Source of the DNA: Betaproteobacteria bacterium HGW-Betaproteobacteria-4
Lineage (GTDB): Bacteria; Pseudomonadota; Gammaproteobacteria; Burkholderiales; Rhodocyclaceae
Direction of reading: 5' to 3'
Length of the DNA stretch: 43,886 nt
NCBI GenBank assembly: GCA_002840785.1
Contig: PHCH01000048.1
Location: 35,013-78,898, forward strand
The position numbers and the translations under genes were made by a program. Below the pieces are notes generated by a model. It did not search any database. It was given only the letters and a program-made list of their open reading frames with translations, and had not been told where the DNA came from. This document shows, piece by piece, positions 26,284-34,569 of this stretch (its first letter is position 1; each line of letters begins with the position of its first letter).

Positions 26284-27257
26284 TTCCGGATTTTTTCATT
26301 CGCCAGGCAATGGAGCTGCTATCGCCAGCCGGGAAACGAGCGCGCCTTTCCGTCTTCATTTTTCACCGCGTCCTGCCGAAACCCGACCCCTTGTTCCCGG
26401 ACGAACCGGACACGGAACAATTCGACCGCATCGTTTCCTGGATCACGAACTGGTTCGAGGTCATACCCCTGGATGCTGCGGTCGACGCCCTGAAAACGGC
26501 AAAATTGCCCGCTCGGGCCGCAGTCATCACCTTCGACGACGGCTATGCCGACAACTGCACCGTTGCAATGCCGATTCTTCTCAAGCATAAGGTCTCCGCA
26601 ACATTCTTCATTGCTACCGGCTATCTCGATGGCGGACGGATGTGGAACGACACGATCACCGAATCGCTGCGCCAGTTCCCTGACGGAAAGCTCGATCTGA
26701 GCACGCTCGGCCTCGGCTGCCACAAAACTGGCAGCGATGAAGAAAAACGGCAGGCTATTGGCGCAATCATCGGCCAGGCCAAATACCTGCCGCCCGCCAC
26801 CCGTACCGAGGTCACCGAAGAAGTCGCCCGCCTAACGGGCGCCGAATTACCGACTGATCTGATGATGACCTCCGGGCAAGTCAGGAAAATGCGGGCCGCC
26901 GGGATGCAGATCGGGGCGCATACCGTCACTCATCCCATCCTTGCCCAAACCGGCTTGGCGGTTGCCCGCGATGAAATCACCCGCAGCAAGGCGCATCTTG
27001 AACAATTGCTGGAAGAACCTGTCACCCTGTTTGCCTACCCGAACGGCAAACCGGTCGATGACTACCTGCCCGAACATGCTGGCCTGATCAGGGAAGCCGG
27101 CTTCAAGACAGCGGTTTCGACCGCCTGGGGAAGCGCCGATGTCGGGACCGACCTGTTCCAGATTCCACGCTATACCCCGTGGCAAAAGACACGCCTGAAA
27201 TTTGCGCTGCAACTGATCCGGAATCTTGCATCGCGCCGTCCCACCAGTTGTCCCTGA
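26280..27257 (+). CDS. polysaccharide deacetylase, second copy
   Basis: The 325-residue protein has a NodB domain: VITFDDGYADNCTVAMPIL near residues 81-100 with the Asp-Asp pair, QIGAHTVTHPILAQT near 215 with the metal-binding His pair, and LFAYPNGKPVDDY near 252. No cleavable signal is clear. It differs from the XrtA-type deacetylase at 14180, lacking that protein's NALTIDVEDYF start, and is closer to the deacetylases found beside sugar-modifying genes. It is the last gene of the plus-strand operon and overlaps the methyltransferase by four bases. Confidence 0.88.
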   Translation: MIPDFFIRQAMELLSPAGKRARLSVFIFHRVLPKPDPLFPDEPDTEQFDRIVSWITNWFEVIPLDAAVDALKTAKLPARAAVITFDDGYADNCTVAMPILLKHKVSATFFIATGYLDGGRMWNDTITESLRQFPDGKLDLSTLGLGCHKTGSDEEKRQAIGAIIGQAKYLPPATRTEVTEEVARLTGAELPTDLMMTSGQVRKMRAAGMQIGAHTVTHPILAQTGLAVARDEITRSKAHLEQLLEEPVTLFAYPNGKPVDDYLPEHAGLIREAGFKTAVSTAWGSADVGTDLFQIPRYTPWQKTRLKFALQLIRNLASRRPTSCP

Positions 27258-27271
27258 GAGGAATAGGAAGG

Positions 27272-27290
27272 AGGCGTTGGCGCTACGCCT
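27272..27290. other. weak hairpin between convergent operons
   Basis: AGGCGT (27272-27277) pairs with ACGCCT (27285-27290) around a 7-base loop, in the 32-base gap between the two convergent operons. There is no T-tract. It may act as a poor bidirectional terminator. Confidence 0.3.
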
Positions 27291-27997
27291 TACTCGCCGG
27301 TTTTTACCTCTTTGACCGGCGGGGCATCGACATTTAGAACTTCCTCTGCCTTGACCGGCTCGGTCCATTTTCCGGCTTTTTTCAGCTTATCGCGCAAGCC
27401 CGGCAACGGAAAACCTTTCGAGTAAGCCTGATGGGCATGGAAAAGAGACTTTTCATAGTCTTTCAAGTCAAAATAGACCAAGCCGATGTTGTAATTGAAA
27501 TTGGCGCCGTCCTCGCCCATCGTGCGCGCATCTTCGAGATGAGCCAGCGCCTCCTTGCCCCGTCCGTGCTTGGCCAGATAGGCAGCGTAAATCATTCTCA
27601 CCATCGGGTCGTCCTCACGGAAACGCCAGGCACGGTGCAGATAGCACTCGACCGGGTAGCGAGCCCCCTTCGGTCGATCCGAACGGGTCTTTTCGCCATA
27701 GCGGATCATCGCCATCAAGGCGGCCGGATGATTGGGAAAAGCGCGTAGCGTGTAATCCAGGTCCCCTCCCGGATACACACCGGTTTGCCCGGAAACCAGA
27801 TTCAGGACCGGGGCCGTCAGATGGTGGAACTCGACCACCGGTAATTCCTTCTTGTCGGAACGATAGTCGTAAGGCCCGTAGCCATTCGCCAGCGGTCCAC
27901 AAGCAACATCGCTGACCGCCGCACTTGCCTGGGTAACAGAGCCGATCACCAAGCCAAACGCAACAGCCCAACCGAGCAAGCTGATCCTTCTTTTCAT
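27290..27997 (-). CDS. secreted TPR-repeat protein
   Basis: The 235-residue protein starts at ATG 27997, overlapping the flippase stop as ATGA; an upstream extension to 28234 would precede the signal peptide. Residues 1-27 are a signal peptide (MKRRISLLGWAV, cleaved after Ala-Ser-Ala). The rest holds two or three tetratricopeptide-like units with Ala/Gly/Tyr at TPR positions (for example NYNIGLVYFDLKDYEKSLFHA near 175-195). It is a periplasmic scaffold, the last gene of the minus-strand operon, and perhaps an assembly factor like those of alginate or cellulose systems. No closer identity is recognised. Confidence 0.75.
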   Translation of the reverse strand: MKRRISLLGWAVAFGLVIGSVTQASAAVSDVACGPLANGYGPYDYRSDKKELPVVEFHHLTAPVLNLVSGQTGVYPGGDLDYTLRAFPNHPAALMAMIRYGEKTRSDRPKGARYPVECYLHRAWRFREDDPMVRMIYAAYLAKHGRGKEALAHLEDARTMGEDGANFNYNIGLVYFDLKDYEKSLFHAHQAYSKGFPLPGLRDKLKKAGKWTEPVKAEEVLNVDAPPVKEVKTGE

Positions 27998-29493
27998 TGA
28001 GAAACCCTCATCCACCTTAACAATCGGTCCTTGAGACCGGTCTGTTCCAACAAGTAAGCCTCGGCACCTTCGGCACACCCAACGGCGCGCCAGAGTGCGA
28101 GGATCGTCAGGCCGTACAGCCCGGCGCCGCAAATCACCAGCTGGGCCAGTTGCACAATCTGGGGCAGCCCCTCCGGCCTCGGCAAGATGCTCAATCCGAG
28201 TGCCATTATGCCGGTCGCCAATAGCGGGCGCCACGTATGACGGAGAAAATCGGAAAGGCGAATCGCCTCAACGTAACGAAGCACCAGGCCAACGATGATC
28301 AGCAAGCCCGAAGCGGAAGTCAGCAGCCGGGCATAAGCGATACCCAGGGCATCCGATTGGGGGAACAAGACCAGCACGAGCAAGGCCAGCAGTGCCAGTT
28401 GCATCCAGGCCAGCCAGGCTTGCAAGCGAACCTTGCCGAGCGAGAGCAGGAGGTAGGCGCTACTGTGGCTGAGTGCCCCGAAGATGCTCATCAGCGCCAG
28501 GACCTGGAGAAACGGAACGGCAATCAGCCATTTGTCGCCGAGCAGGACGAGCACCGCATCGCGGGCGACCAGGGCCAGGCCGACCCCGGCCGGCAGGGCG
28601 AGCAGGCTCTGTACGCCAATCGCCTTGCAAAATACGGCGCGCAATTTCTCGGCGTCATCGGCGGCCTTGACGAACACCGGGAACAGGACGCGACCGAGCG
28701 GTGCCAGCAATTCGGTTGTCGGCATCGCTGCCACCTCATCGGCCAGCGTATAGGCACCCATGGTCGTGGCATCGGTGCGCCGGCCGACCAGAAACTTGTC
28801 GAGCTGGTTCTGCCCATAGACGCCGAGGTTGCGGATCAGCACCCATTGCGAGAAGGACCACAGCTTCCTGAAACGCGAGAAGGAAAGCCGCGGCCGGAAA
28901 TCGTGCATCCAGAAACTCAGGCCGACGCCGGCCGAACGACCGGCCAGCGCGCCGATCACCATTGCCCAGTAGGAATGCAGCCAGAAAGCCAGGGAAATCG
29001 TGACGATGAACCCGGCCAGCCGGCGAAAGAAGAAGAAACGGAAATCGCTGCCGAACTCCATGTTTTTCTGGAAGGCCACGATGCCGATATTCTCGAAGCC
29101 GCCGATCAGCATGGCCAGCGCCATGACGCGAATGACATCGACCACCCGCGGATCGCGGAAATACTCGGCGGCCAAGGGTGCCGCAAACCACAGGATGAGC
29201 GCCGCGCCGAGCGCCTGGATGACGCGCATGGTCCACGCCGTATCGAAATCCTCGCGGCCGGCATCGCGGTTCTGGATCAATGCCGAACCGACGCCGAGAT
29301 CGAGCAAGGTATCGATCAGCCCGACCACCACCGAAGCCATGGCGACGATGCCGAAATCTTCCGGCACCAGCAGGCGGGCCAGGATCAAGGTGCTGACCAG
29401 GCCGATCAGGCGATCGATCCAGCGCATGCCGACGACCAGCACCGCGCCGCGGGCGGCGGAAACAGACTTGCTGGGTCGCTTCGAGAGGCTCAT
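27994..29493 (-). CDS. Wzx/RfbX-type polysaccharide flippase
   Basis: The 499-residue protein has about 12-14 hydrophobic helices, starting with ILARLLVPEDFGIVAMASVVVGLIDTLLDLG (residues 38-68), a hallmark of the WzxC-like polysaccharide biosynthesis protein family. It should flip lipid-linked repeat units to the periplasm, where the ligase/polymerase of the other strand acts. ATG 29493 starts 11 bases downstream of the acyltransferase stop. It is the only flippase candidate in the window. Confidence 0.9.
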   Translation of the reverse strand: MSLSKRPSKSVSAARGAVLVVGMRWIDRLIGLVSTLILARLLVPEDFGIVAMASVVVGLIDTLLDLGVGSALIQNRDAGREDFDTAWTMRVIQALGAALILWFAAPLAAEYFRDPRVVDVIRVMALAMLIGGFENIGIVAFQKNMEFGSDFRFFFFRRLAGFIVTISLAFWLHSYWAMVIGALAGRSAGVGLSFWMHDFRPRLSFSRFRKLWSFSQWVLIRNLGVYGQNQLDKFLVGRRTDATTMGAYTLADEVAAMPTTELLAPLGRVLFPVFVKAADDAEKLRAVFCKAIGVQSLLALPAGVGLALVARDAVLVLLGDKWLIAVPFLQVLALMSIFGALSHSSAYLLLSLGKVRLQAWLAWMQLALLALLVLVLFPQSDALGIAYARLLTSASGLLIIVGLVLRYVEAIRLSDFLRHTWRPLLATGIMALGLSILPRPEGLPQIVQLAQLVICGAGLYGLTILALWRAVGCAEGAEAYLLEQTGLKDRLLRWMRVSQ

Positions 29494-29503
29494 CCGGGCA
29501 ATC

Positions 29504-30604
29504 CTACGGTCGACCGGAAAAAACAGGCAATTTCCGCAAGCCGCTGACGAAGAAAGCGCGCCACGCGCCGAGCTGGCGCTCGGTGCCGTAGCTGATCAGC
29601 AGGCAAGCGAGCAGGATCGCCGACATCCAGGCCAACGAATGGGCAATCGACAGTTCGCTATTCGGGAAGGCGTAGCCGGCCAGTTGGGTCATCGGCCGGT
29701 GGAAGAGATAGAGCGTGAAGGAAAACCCGGCCAGATACTTGGCGAGCGGCGCAAGCTGCCCGAAAAACCGCCGGAAACCCGGGTTCAGGCCGGAGAACGA
29801 CAGGATGTGGAGGACCACGGCGAGGCCGATCAGATAATCAGTCACCAGGCGTTGCGAGGCGCCGAGCCGCCAGAAACCGGGAATGTGGTCGTGCAGGTAG
29901 ATCCGGATCGCATGGTCGAGGCCGGAGACATTGACCCCGACGATCAGGGCCAGACTGCCAAGATAGGCCAGCCAGGCCCAGACCGGCTGCAGGCGGCCCT
30001 CGCCGTCGGCATGGGCGGCGAGCAGCGCGCCGAGCACCCAGACCGGGAACAGCGCCAGCACCGCCGGCCCGGCGACGATGACGCCGAGAACGAGGCACAA
30101 CCCGCGCCGCCAGCCGCGCAGGAAAAGGAACAGGCCGAACAGAACGTAGTACCAGACCTCGTAGCAGAGCGACCAATAGGGATCATTCAGCACAACCTCT
30201 GCCTTATTCCCATCTACCTCGTTGAGGAACAACAGGCTGCTGGCCACATCCCACGCCGAGAAATCCCGGTAGTTGCTCAGGCGCTGCGTATCGAACTCGC
30301 CGCCCAGGCCGACCAGAAGGCCCAACCCGACACTGAACGCCACCGCCGGCAAGGCCACCGAATAGACCCGCGACAGCCGTGCCGCGGCATAGTCGGCCCA
30401 GGTCCGCGCACTCCTCACCGTGCTCGAATAGATGATGAAGCCGGACATCACGAAAAAGATCATCACCGCCTCGTGGCTGAACCACGACAGCGGTAACCAG
30501 CGCATGTACAGCCCGTCCTGCTCCATGTGGCCGAGCAGGACCGCCGAGGCGGCGGTGAAGCGCAGCAGGTCGAGATAGGCGGACAGCGACTGGTCGAGCT
30601 TCAT
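29504..30604 (-). CDS. acyltransferase-3 (OafA-like) membrane protein
   Basis: This 366-residue membrane protein has about ten helices. The N-terminus YLDLLRFTAASAVLLGHMEQDG contains the conserved Arg and catalytic-site His26 of the Acyltransferase_3 family. FVMSGFII (near 50) and YWSLCYEVWYYVLFGL (near 143-158) are further family motifs. It transfers acetyl or a longer acyl group across the inner membrane onto a glycan. It is a second O-acylation route beside the MBOAT/SGNH pair of the same operon. Confidence 0.88.
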   Translation of the reverse strand: MKLDQSLSAYLDLLRFTAASAVLLGHMEQDGLYMRWLPLSWFSHEAVMIFFVMSGFIIYSSTVRSARTWADYAAARLSRVYSVALPAVAFSVGLGLLVGLGGEFDTQRLSNYRDFSAWDVASSLLFLNEVDGNKAEVVLNDPYWSLCYEVWYYVLFGLFLFLRGWRRGLCLVLGVIVAGPAVLALFPVWVLGALLAAHADGEGRLQPVWAWLAYLGSLALIVGVNVSGLDHAIRIYLHDHIPGFWRLGASQRLVTDYLIGLAVVLHILSFSGLNPGFRRFFGQLAPLAKYLAGFSFTLYLFHRPMTQLAGYAFPNSELSIAHSLAWMSAILLACLLISYGTERQLGAWRAFFVSGLRKLPVFSGRP

Positions 30605-30641
30605 CGCAGGCTGGCTTCCCGGGTGCGCGCCCGCGTCGCCA

Positions 30642-31895
30642 TCACGCGACGATGCCGTTCAGAACCGCCGCCAGTTCGCCGGTCCGCGAACGGCGCGAAT
30701 GCTGGCTGGCGATGGCGTAATCGACGCCACTCGCCTGCCCGGCCTTGAGCTTGTCGACGAAGGCGCGCAGCGCCCGGGCAATGTCCGAGGCGTCGGCGAT
30801 GTTGGCCTGATCGGTGGCGCCGACGTCACGGAGCATTCTGGCCGAAATGCCCGGGGCGTCGACCAGCGCGAAGATGGGGCGACCGGAGCGATAGTATTCG
30901 TAGATCTTGGCCGGAATCTGGTGGTTGCAGACGCTGCCCTGAAAGATCAGCAGGCCATCGGCGCGCAGCATTTCGCGCAGCGCATCGCGATAGGCGACGA
31001 CCGGTTCGAGGCGGACGATGTCCTCGATGCCGTGGCTGGCCAGTTGCGGCCGGTAAAGATCGTCGCTGCCGGTTGCGCGCAGGACGATCTGCAGCGTATC
31101 GGCGCTGATCGCGCCCTCTTTCTTGAGGCCGGCAATGGCGGCAAAGAAGGGACGCGGATCGCGTTCCTTGGGATACAGGATGCCGCTGTGCACCAGCGTG
31201 ATCTGGTTCGGCTTGCCGAGCGGCGCTTCTTCCAGGCCGCGCAGCGCATCGCGGAAATTGTCTTCGTCGTAGCCGTTCTCGATGACGCCCCATTTCGCTT
31301 CGGGAATCTGCGGGTAGCGCTCGGCGTACATTTGGCGCGTCAATTGCGTGGTGAATAGCGCCCGCGTGCATTGTTCGACCGAGGCCGCTTCAAGCCGGCG
31401 CTGGACGCGCCAGGTCAGCGGATCGCGCGGGTAACCTTCCTCGGTCATCGCATCGCGGAAATCGGCCACCCAGGGCAGGCCGGAGCGTTTGCTCAGGCCA
31501 AGGCCGATCATGTGGGCGGTGGCAATCGGGAAGGTGGAGAACAGTACGTCCGGGCGGTGCTTGCGGATCATCTGCATGCCGGTCCACATGCCGCCCAGCC
31601 ACCAGCTCGCCCAGCGATCAGGTTGCGCCATCCAGCGCAGGTATTTGCCACGGAAGGAGAGCTGCGTCGCCGTGTCCAGACCCCAGGCCCGTTCGACGAT
31701 CACGTCGTCGGGGATTTCCTTCAACTGGTCCGGATTGATGACGTCGTAGGCCCTGGGCGAGACAGACAGGACCATCGGGTCCCAGCCGTATTCGCGAAGA
31801 TAAGTACAGAATTTCAGCGTCCGCTGAATGCCGCTGCTCATTTTGAAGGGTGGGAAGTGAAACGCCACCATCAGTATTTTTTTGTTTTTCTGCAT
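30642..31895 (-). CDS. glycosyltransferase, GT4-like
   Basis: The 417-residue protein has the N-terminal motif KILMVAFHFPPFKMSSGIQR, with a Gly-x-x-Arg typical of GT-B acceptor domains. It continues with LPWVADFRDAMTEEGYPRDP near 145 and a C-terminal donor domain with KIYEYYRSGRPIFALVD near 339. This resembles the family of glycosyltransferases beginning VxYYFPP found in EPS loci. It is the only glycosyltransferase on the minus strand, between the SGNH and acyltransferase genes. Confidence 0.85.
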   Translation of the reverse strand: MQKNKKILMVAFHFPPFKMSSGIQRTLKFCTYLREYGWDPMVLSVSPRAYDVINPDQLKEIPDDVIVERAWGLDTATQLSFRGKYLRWMAQPDRWASWWLGGMWTGMQMIRKHRPDVLFSTFPIATAHMIGLGLSKRSGLPWVADFRDAMTEEGYPRDPLTWRVQRRLEAASVEQCTRALFTTQLTRQMYAERYPQIPEAKWGVIENGYDEDNFRDALRGLEEAPLGKPNQITLVHSGILYPKERDPRPFFAAIAGLKKEGAISADTLQIVLRATGSDDLYRPQLASHGIEDIVRLEPVVAYRDALREMLRADGLLIFQGSVCNHQIPAKIYEYYRSGRPIFALVDAPGISARMLRDVGATDQANIADASDIARALRAFVDKLKAGQASGVDYAIASQHSRRSRTGELAAVLNGIVA

Positions 31896-31939
31896 CCCGA
31901 AATATCCCGTCGTCTTTCCAATATCCGTTCAAGATAGTA

Positions 31940-31964
31940 CCTGCCCGCTCGCCGAAGCGGCAGG
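31940..31964 (-). other. hairpin just after the SGNH gene
   Basis: On the minus strand CCTGCCGCT pairs with AGC-G-GGCAGG, a 9-bp stem with one bulged base, starting two bases after the SGNH stop codon. It has no T-tract. It lies in the only sizeable gap (70 bases) of the minus-strand operon and could attenuate transcription or protect the 3' end of the mRNA. Confidence 0.45.
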
Positions 31965-31965
31965 A

Positions 31966-32988
31966 CTATTTGTGTTCCGGCGCAATCAGCGCATTGCCGG
32001 CCAGTTCAGCCACGATGCCGATGGCTTCGGCGTTCCAGTGCCGGTCGTAGGGACCGACATCGAGCAAACGGCCGGTGCGGACAAGGTGCTCCTTGAAGGC
32101 GCTGCCGGGATCGATCACCGTTACCTGCCCAGCGCCAGCTTGCTGAATCCGCTCCGCCACTTCGTTGCGCTCCCCTGCCCCGGCTTCCAGTAGATGTCCG
32201 CGGTCCGGGTCCACGACGAACACAAGGCGGCTGTTCTGAATTTTTGAAATTTGGCTAAAAAACGCGTTGACCGTAGCATTCTGCAGCTCATCCGAAACTC
32301 CGGCCTGCAGCGACGACTTGGTGACCGCAGGAGCGCTCCAGGCTGACGGCTTGAGTTTCGACAAATCGAATTTCAGTTGTGAAACCAGATACTGGGCCAG
32401 CGCCGAGTGGCGCAGGATACGTTTCAGCGCCCCCGGCTGGGCCTGTGTCTCGGTACGAATCCGGCCGGTCACCGTATCGACACAGACACCGTGTATATGG
32501 CCGGACCCGCATTGCGCCTGCTTGATGTCGCCACGTTCAAGAATAAAGACGAAGGTCCGGATGCCAAATTTTTCGGCGGCGAATTTCGCCCGTTCGGCGT
32601 AGTCGAGCAGATTCGACCCCGGGCCGCCAAAGGCGTAGACGGGACGGCCGGCCAGCTTGTTTTCGAGCATGGCGCCAAGGCGCTGACCTACGGGCAGCAT
32701 GCTGGCTTCGACGTAGCTGTCGCCGATCAGGCCGATTGCGTTCCGGTCCGGCAGAAAATCCCGGCCGGCCAGGAAGCCGATGTTGTTGGCGCAGTTGCGC
32801 TGGGCGTTCTTCAGATCCCAGCCGGTCGACGAAATGAAGCAGTGCCCCGCCGGATAGGAAAGAATCAAGGGGTGCTGGTAATAGCCGCTCCGCGTCGCCG
32901 TCGCGACGGGCAGTATCTGGAACGCGATTTCCAGCATGAGGAGGACAGCGAAGACACCGGCGAGGAAGGAAAGTAGCCGCGTTTTCAT
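31966..32988 (-). CDS. SGNH-fold hydrolase/acyltransferase partner of MBOAT
   Basis: The 340-residue protein starts at ATG 32988, sharing one base with the MBOAT stop (TGATG); the longer open frame upstream overlaps MBOAT and is rejected. One N-terminal signal-anchor helix (residues 5-26) is followed by a periplasmic SGNH domain. Block I is GLIGDSYVEAS with Ser91, and the last block is a DxxH-like DVGPYDRHWN near 315-324. Such proteins (AlgX/AlgJ type) accept acetyl groups from an MBOAT protein and place them on the polysaccharide. The immediate pairing supports that role. Confidence 0.85.
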   Translation of the reverse strand: MKTRLLSFLAGVFAVLLMLEIAFQILPVATATRSGYYQHPLILSYPAGHCFISSTGWDLKNAQRNCANNIGFLAGRDFLPDRNAIGLIGDSYVEASMLPVGQRLGAMLENKLAGRPVYAFGGPGSNLLDYAERAKFAAEKFGIRTFVFILERGDIKQAQCGSGHIHGVCVDTVTGRIRTETQAQPGALKRILRHSALAQYLVSQLKFDLSKLKPSAWSAPAVTKSSLQAGVSDELQNATVNAFFSQISKIQNSRLVFVVDPDRGHLLEAGAGERNEVAERIQQAGAGQVTVIDPGSAFKEHLVRTGRLLDVGPYDRHWNAEAIGIVAELAGNALIAPEHK

Positions 32989-34475
32989 CAGAAGTTGAAG
33001 TAGATGAAGGCGCTGACGCTGTCGCGCGTCGCGTTGATGGCCACGAGAAAGGCACAAAGGCCTAGCGCCCCGCCCAGCAGGGCAAACGGCCAACTGACAT
33101 GGCGACGAACCAGGATGGCGGTGCGTTCGCCGATGGCATTGCTGTTGGGCATGGCGATGGAGACTGCCAGCAACGCCACAATGAACCAGACGCCGCGATC
33201 GACATCGAGCCCCTGGTTCCAGAGCGCGGTCTGGGCGCCTGCCGGGGTGCCAAGCATTGCGGCAACGATGCTCAGTGCTGAAGCGAAGTCGTTGGCGCGG
33301 AAGAATACCCAGGCGAATACCGTGGCCAGGAAGGTCAGGCCCCAGGCAAAAATCTTGAAGACGGCGCTGCCGCGCAAGGCGCTGAAATGCTGTCCGCACA
33401 GAGCCTGAAAGCCATGATTGACGACCAGATAGAGACCATGCAGGGCGCCCCAAAAAACGAATGTCCAGTTGGCGCCGTGCCACAGGCCGCCGAGCACCAT
33501 GGTCAGCAGCAGGTTGATGTAACGCTGCAATGCTCCGTTCCTGTTGCCACCGAGAGGAATGTAGAGATAGTCGCGCAGGAAGGCGGACAGCGTCATGTGC
33601 CAGCGTCGCCAGAATTCGGTGATGTTCAGGGCCTTGTAGGGCGAATTGAAGTTGTAGGGCAGGCGGACGTTGAACATCCATGACAGCCCGACGGCCATGT
33701 CGGAATAGCCGGAGAAATCGAAATACAGCTGGAAGGTGTAGGCCAGCGCCCCGATCCAGGCTTCGAGGAGATCAGGCTGGTAGCCGGTGTGGGCGGCGTT
33801 GAACACGGCATCGGCGTAGGGACTGATGCCATCGGCCAAGACGATTTTCTTGAACAGGCCGATGGCGAAAATACAGAAGCCGGTGGCCAGGTTGTCGAAG
33901 TTCAGGTGGTAGGTGTTGGCCTCCCTGAACTGCGGCATCATCTGCGCGTGATGGAGGACCGGGCCGGCGATCAGGTGGGGAAAATAGGTGACGAACAGGC
34001 CGTAATGGACGAAGCGATACTCTTTCGTGCCCTTCTGGTAAGCGTCGGCGAGAAAGGCGATTTGCGTGAAGGTGAAGAAGGAAATGCCGATGGGCAGGAC
34101 GATTTCACCAAGGCTCCAGGTGGTTCCGAGCGCCACGTTGAGATTGGCGACGAAGAAGCCGGCGTACTTGAAATAGGCCAGCAGCAGCAGGTCGACCGTG
34201 ACACCGGCAATCAGCCAGGTCTTGGCCGCGCTCCGCCGTGCGGGGTCGCCTCCGGTTGGGTCATGCGAGGAGATTTTCAGGCCGACCCAATAGTTCCAGA
34301 GGATGGATGCGAGCAGGAGTACCGTGAATTCCGGCATCCAGTAGCCATAGAAGGCCAGGGAGGCGAGGAACAGCCAGCCCGCTCCCCAGAGAGGCGAATG
34401 CCGGGCGGCCAGGTAGTAGCCAAGCAGGACGACCGGCAGGTAAACCAGGAAAAACGCAGTGCTGGTAAAAAGCAT
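32988..34475 (-). CDS. MBOAT family O-acyltransferase (AlgI-like)
   Basis: This 495-residue membrane protein has about ten helices. The family signatures are ALAYTFQLYFDFSGYSDMAVG (243-263), FWRRWHMTLSAFLRDYLYIPLGG with His293, and MVLGGLWHGANWTF with the catalytic His333. It is the AlgI/PatA type that moves acetyl groups from the cytoplasm to a periplasmic SGNH partner, which is encoded next. It implies that the polysaccharide is O-acetylated, or acylated with another group made by this operon. Confidence 0.95.
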   Translation of the reverse strand: MLFTSTAFFLVYLPVVLLGYYLAARHSPLWGAGWLFLASLAFYGYWMPEFTVLLLASILWNYWVGLKISSHDPTGGDPARRSAAKTWLIAGVTVDLLLLAYFKYAGFFVANLNVALGTTWSLGEIVLPIGISFFTFTQIAFLADAYQKGTKEYRFVHYGLFVTYFPHLIAGPVLHHAQMMPQFREANTYHLNFDNLATGFCIFAIGLFKKIVLADGISPYADAVFNAAHTGYQPDLLEAWIGALAYTFQLYFDFSGYSDMAVGLSWMFNVRLPYNFNSPYKALNITEFWRRWHMTLSAFLRDYLYIPLGGNRNGALQRYINLLLTMVLGGLWHGANWTFVFWGALHGLYLVVNHGFQALCGQHFSALRGSAVFKIFAWGLTFLATVFAWVFFRANDFASALSIVAAMLGTPAGAQTALWNQGLDVDRGVWFIVALLAVSIAMPNSNAIGERTAILVRRHVSWPFALLGGALGLCAFLVAINATRDSVSAFIYFNF

Positions 34476-34494
34476 GAAGCGCCGAAGGGTCGGG

Positions 34495-34569
34495 TCAGCC
34501 CGCGCTCAGGCGCATGTCGGGCGCATGCCCTTGCAACCACTGCTCCAGCATCATGGAGATCCAGATCAT
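34495..34569 (-). pseudogene. out-of-frame C-terminal remnant of the asparagine-synthase-like gene
   Basis: Read in a second frame from 34569, this stretch encodes an MIWISMMLEQWLQ segment and stops at TGA (34497-34495). That is exactly the usual C-terminal end of asparagine synthase-like proteins (Trp-Ile-x-Met-Met-Leu-Glu-x-Trp-Leu). It directly follows the premature stop of the preceding gene, so it is the lost tail of that gene, split off by a short frameshifting deletion near 34570. Confidence 0.75.

Noticed and set aside
28237-30496. Long plus-strand open frames of 436 and 498 codons opposite the flippase and acyltransferase genes
   Set aside because: They lie antisense to well-supported membrane protein genes, and their products are Gln/Arg/Ala-rich with no recognisable domain. 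Such frames are common opposite GC-rich coding sequence.
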